DNA of 64,000 bases from Sporosarcina sp. P13. Lineage in GTDB: Bacteria > Bacillota > Bacilli > Bacillales_A > Planococcaceae. The notes under the pieces were generated by a model. That model worked only from the letters and a program-made list of their open reading frames with translations. It was not told the DNA's origin and ran no database searches. The position numbers were made by a program, and so were the translations under genes. Location of the stretch: contig NZ_PDYM01000008.1 of NCBI RefSeq assembly GCF_002743055.1, positions 35,507 through 99,506 on the forward strand, written 5' to 3'. This document shows positions 62,061-64,000 of the stretch, piece after piece (positions within the stretch are counted from its first letter, which is position 1; each line of letters begins with the position of its first letter).

Positions 62061-62657
62061 ATGTCTACAAAGGCGGAAGAAAGAAGAAAGCAAGTATTAC
62101 GTGCGACACTTAATGCAATTTGCGACAAGGGTTTTACTACGGTTACTTTACAAGATATCGCAGACTATGCTGATGTTAGTAAAGGAGTTATTAGTTATTA
62201 CTTTAAAAACAAAGAAGATGTTTTTTATCACTTACTAGCGGCAATGACAGATCGAATTTTTCAAAATGAATATGCCGCTATCCAAAAAGAGGAATATGCC
62301 GTTGATAAATTAAGAGCCTATGTAAATGCAGCTTTTAAAAGCCCCGATGATAACCGAGTGTTCTACAGAGTCTACTTAGAATTTCTTGCTCAGGTAAATC
62401 AAAATGAACGCTTTCGTGAGGTGAATAATACTTTCTATAAAAATTGTTGGTTTATTGGAAGTGAAATTATTCAAAAAGGTCAATCGGAGGGAATTTTTGA
62501 AAATGTCGAAATTGAAAGCGGAAGTCATATGATTCGTGCGTTAATTGATGGATGTCTTTTACAATGGTTGATGAGAGATAATAAATCACTACATACTTAT
62601 TATCGTGATAATTGTTATGAAACCATCCTTACCTACTTAAATTATAAGCAAGCATAA
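62061..62657 (+). CDS. TetR-family regulator of the catabolic cluster
   Basis: A 198-residue repressor. The helix-turn-helix is TLQDIADYADVSKGVISYYFKNKEDVF (in the order helix 2, helix 3), close to BetI/FadR-like regulators. ATG follows AAGGAGATGA. Placed between the two divergent gene sets, with three similar motifs (TGACCGGACA, TGACCGGTCA, TGACTGGTCA) at their promoters, it is the obvious controller. The ligand may be an acyl-CoA; not shown by sequence. Confidence 0.9.
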   Translation: MSTKAEERRKQVLRATLNAICDKGFTTVTLQDIADYADVSKGVISYYFKNKEDVFYHLLAAMTDRIFQNEYAAIQKEEYAVDKLRAYVNAAFKSPDDNRVFYRVYLEFLAQVNQNERFREVNNTFYKNCWFIGSEIIQKGQSEGIFENVEIESGSHMIRALIDGCLLQWLMRDNKSLHTYYRDNCYETILTYLNYKQA

Positions 62658-62680
62658 TTATGCTTACTTACCAAAAAAGA

Positions 62681-62708
62681 TTGACCGGTCACATATTTAT
62701 TGTATAAT
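62681..62708 (+). promoter_or_regulatory. Promoter 1 of the reductase gene with operator
   Basis: TTGACC (62681-62686), 16 bases, TATAAT (62703-62708). The palindrome TGACCGGTCA (62682-62691) overlaps the -35, so a bound repressor would block RNA polymerase. Confidence 0.8.
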
Positions 62709-62781
62709 GGATATCATGTAGCTTTTATTGAGAAGCCAACTAATACCTCATTAATTTTCTTGAGGTATACCAAGAAAAAGA

Positions 62782-62811
62782 TTGACTGGTCAGTATCTAC
62801 CGGAATAACAT
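62782..62811 (+). promoter_or_regulatory. Second operator and possible promoter of the reductase gene
   Basis: TTGACT (62782-62787) overlaps the near-palindrome TGACTGGTCA (62783-62792); ATAACA or TAACAT follows 17 or 18 bases on. It is 101 bases after the first operator, close to nine or ten helical turns. Confidence 0.6.
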
Positions 62812-62833
62812 ACACAATTGGAGGAGTTTAATT

Positions 62834-63826
62834 ATGAATAACACACAATTTAAAGCTTTAATGGTTAATCAGGATGTAAATGAATTCACAACAACTATTA
62901 GTAACTTTAAAGTAAGTGATTTACCAAAAGGTGATATTCTTATAAAAGTTGCATACTCCAGTGTCAATTATAAAGATGGACTTGCAGCAACTCCTAATGG
63001 TAAAATCGTTACTTCCTATCCACATATTCCAGGCATTGATATGGCGGGTACAGTCATTTCTTCTACTGATCCTCGTTATAAAGAAGGTGATGAAGTAATT
63101 GCGACAAGCTATGAAATTGGCGTTTCACGTTTTGGTGGATTTAGTGAATTTGCGCGGATCCCTGCTGAGTGGATTGTTCCATTGCCAGACGGTTTGTCCA
63201 TGAAAGAAGCGATGTCTTTCGGAACAGCTGGCTTTACCGCGGCACTTTCAATACTACGATTGGAAGAGAATGGTCTTTCACCGGATAAGGGATCTGTTCT
63301 TGTAACCGGTGCAACGGGTGGTGTTGGTAGTTTTGCAGTATCCATACTCTCTAAGTTAGGATATCATGTAGTGGCTAGCACTGGTAAAGAAGATGAGCAT
63401 GACTACTTAGTTGAAATTGGAGCAAATGAAATTATTTCACGCCAAGATCTACAACCAGAAAAATTAAGAGCTTTAGATAAGCAATTATGGGCTGGAGCGA
63501 TTGATCCCGTTGGAGGCAATACTCTTGCCTATATAGTCAGCACGATGAAATATGGTGGTTCCGTAGCCGTAAGTGGATTAACAGGCGGAATTAATGTCCC
63601 AACCACTGTTTTCCCATTTATATTAAGGGCTGTGAATATACTTGGGATTGACTCTGTTTATTGTCCTATGTCTACTCGTAGTGCCTTATGGAACAGAATG
63701 GCCACTGATATGAAACCTACGAACTTGGATACAATTACAACCGAAGTAATGTTAGAAGAGTTACCTTCAACATTGTCTTTAATTTTGGAAGGTAAAACTA
63801 AAGGAAGAATGGTTCTAAAATTATAA
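62834..63826 (+). CDS. acuI: AcuI/YhdH-type acrylyl-CoA reductase (NADPH)
   Basis: A 330-residue medium-chain reductase lacking the zinc ligands of alcohol dehydrogenases. SSVNYKDGLAATPNGKIVTSYPHIPGIDMAGTV and EIGVSRFGGFSEFARIPAEWIV are YhdH/AcuI signatures; VTGATGGVGSFAVSIL binds NADPH and GAIDPVGG follows. It reduces acrylyl-CoA to propionyl-CoA. ATG 62834 follows GGAGGAG. Confidence 0.88.
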   Translation: MNNTQFKALMVNQDVNEFTTTISNFKVSDLPKGDILIKVAYSSVNYKDGLAATPNGKIVTSYPHIPGIDMAGTVISSTDPRYKEGDEVIATSYEIGVSRFGGFSEFARIPAEWIVPLPDGLSMKEAMSFGTAGFTAALSILRLEENGLSPDKGSVLVTGATGGVGSFAVSILSKLGYHVVASTGKEDEHDYLVEIGANEIISRQDLQPEKLRALDKQLWAGAIDPVGGNTLAYIVSTMKYGGSVAVSGLTGGINVPTTVFPFILRAVNILGIDSVYCPMSTRSALWNRMATDMKPTNLDTITTEVMLEELPSTLSLILEGKTKGRMVLKL

Positions 63827-63881
63827 CAAGTAAAGCGACGCTAACTTTCAATTCCACTTATCAGTTTGGAGCTAGTATAGA

Positions 63882-64000
63882 TGTATGGACACAAGTTAGT
63901 TAAGTCTCTATCCTATAAATAGAGAGGTTGTGTCCGGAATGAAACAAAAACGTTATAACCAGGAATTTAAACAAACAATTGTCGAACTTTACAGATCTGG
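63882..64000 (+). mobile_element. Left end of an IS3-type insertion sequence (cut by the window)
   Basis: The element apparently begins at about TGTATGGACACAAG (63882), with a terminal inverted-repeat-like sequence, and contains the first codons of orfA. A hairpin lies between end and start codon: GGACACAA (63887-63894) pairs with TTGTGTCC (63928-63935), enclosing CTCTAT/ATAGAG. The element is truncated by the window edge, so the target duplication and the exact group are not visible. Confidence 0.6.
63939..64000 (+). CDS. IS3-family transposase OrfA, N-terminus only
   Basis: The first 20 codons read MKQKRYNQEFKQTIVELYRS, matching the YxxEFKxxIVxLY opening of IS3/IS150 OrfA helix-turn-helix proteins. 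GAGG about 12 bases upstream is inside a hairpin. The rest lies beyond the window. Confidence 0.75.
   Translation, partial: MKQKRYNQEFKQTIVELYRS

Overview
The window is chromosomal DNA from a low-GC Gram-positive bacterium. Strong AGGAGG-type ribosome binding sites, TTG/GTG starts, sigmaA and sigmaB promoter matches, and genes resembling Bacillus YeeI, YunC, YugN and NamA all fit the Bacillales. A Sporosarcina-like Planococcaceae member is my best guess; this rests on recalled family knowledge, not a search. No rRNA, tRNA, CRISPR array or prophage was seen. The only mobile element is the left end of an IS3-type insertion sequence cut by the right edge.

Layout. 1-401: end of a YebC/YeeI-type regulator. 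402-1832: gene-free block with two 213-bp-spaced hairpin repeats followed by a tandem array of about 204-bp hairpin units. 1833-10301: assimilatory sulfate reduction and siroheme synthesis (cysH-sat-cysC-sumT-sirB-sirC, converging on cysJ-cysI). 10477-16194: a decayed membrane gene, DUF2157/GDYXXLXY pair, FtsH-like protease, DUF1540 miniprotein, EamA transporter, thioesterase. 16324-22934: polyamine operon with an attenuator-like leader, speD-speA-speE-speB plus carboxynorspermidine synthase and decarboxylase. 22977-29025: Ca2+/H+ exchanger, secreted phosphodiesterase, a dead superoxide dismutase gene, hydrolase, NSS transporter. 29138-35565: stress-type genes with three excellent sigmaB promoters, around an operon for an SF1 helicase carrying a huge Gln-rich coiled coil and a winged-helix partner. 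35609-51653: mostly single housekeeping or accessory genes, many of them transporters. 51863-55237: TetR/amino-acid ABC transporter/OsmC operon flanked by near-identical terminators. 55353-56135: three paralogous 40-aa genes, two of which have a perfect Rex/Fnr-type operator upstream within a duplicated segment. 57065-63826: CoA-dependent catabolic cluster (crotonase, Fe-alcohol dehydrogenase, methylmalonate-semialdehyde dehydrogenase, 3-hydroxyacyl-CoA hydrolase, with a TetR regulator and AcuI-type reductase divergent), best read as acrylate/3-hydroxypropionate catabolism.

How the genes work together. The cys genes take sulfate through APS to sulfide and make the siroheme that sulfite reductase needs. 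The polyamine operon encodes two separate routes to spermidine-type polyamines. The catabolic cluster could take acrylyl-CoA either to propionyl-CoA (reductase) or via 3-hydroxypropionate and malonate semialdehyde to acetyl-CoA, with one TGACYGGWCA-type motif beside each promoter set. The most unusual items are the hairpin arrays, the triplicated redox-operator miniproteins, the double polyamine route with leader terminator, and the coiled-coil helicase module.
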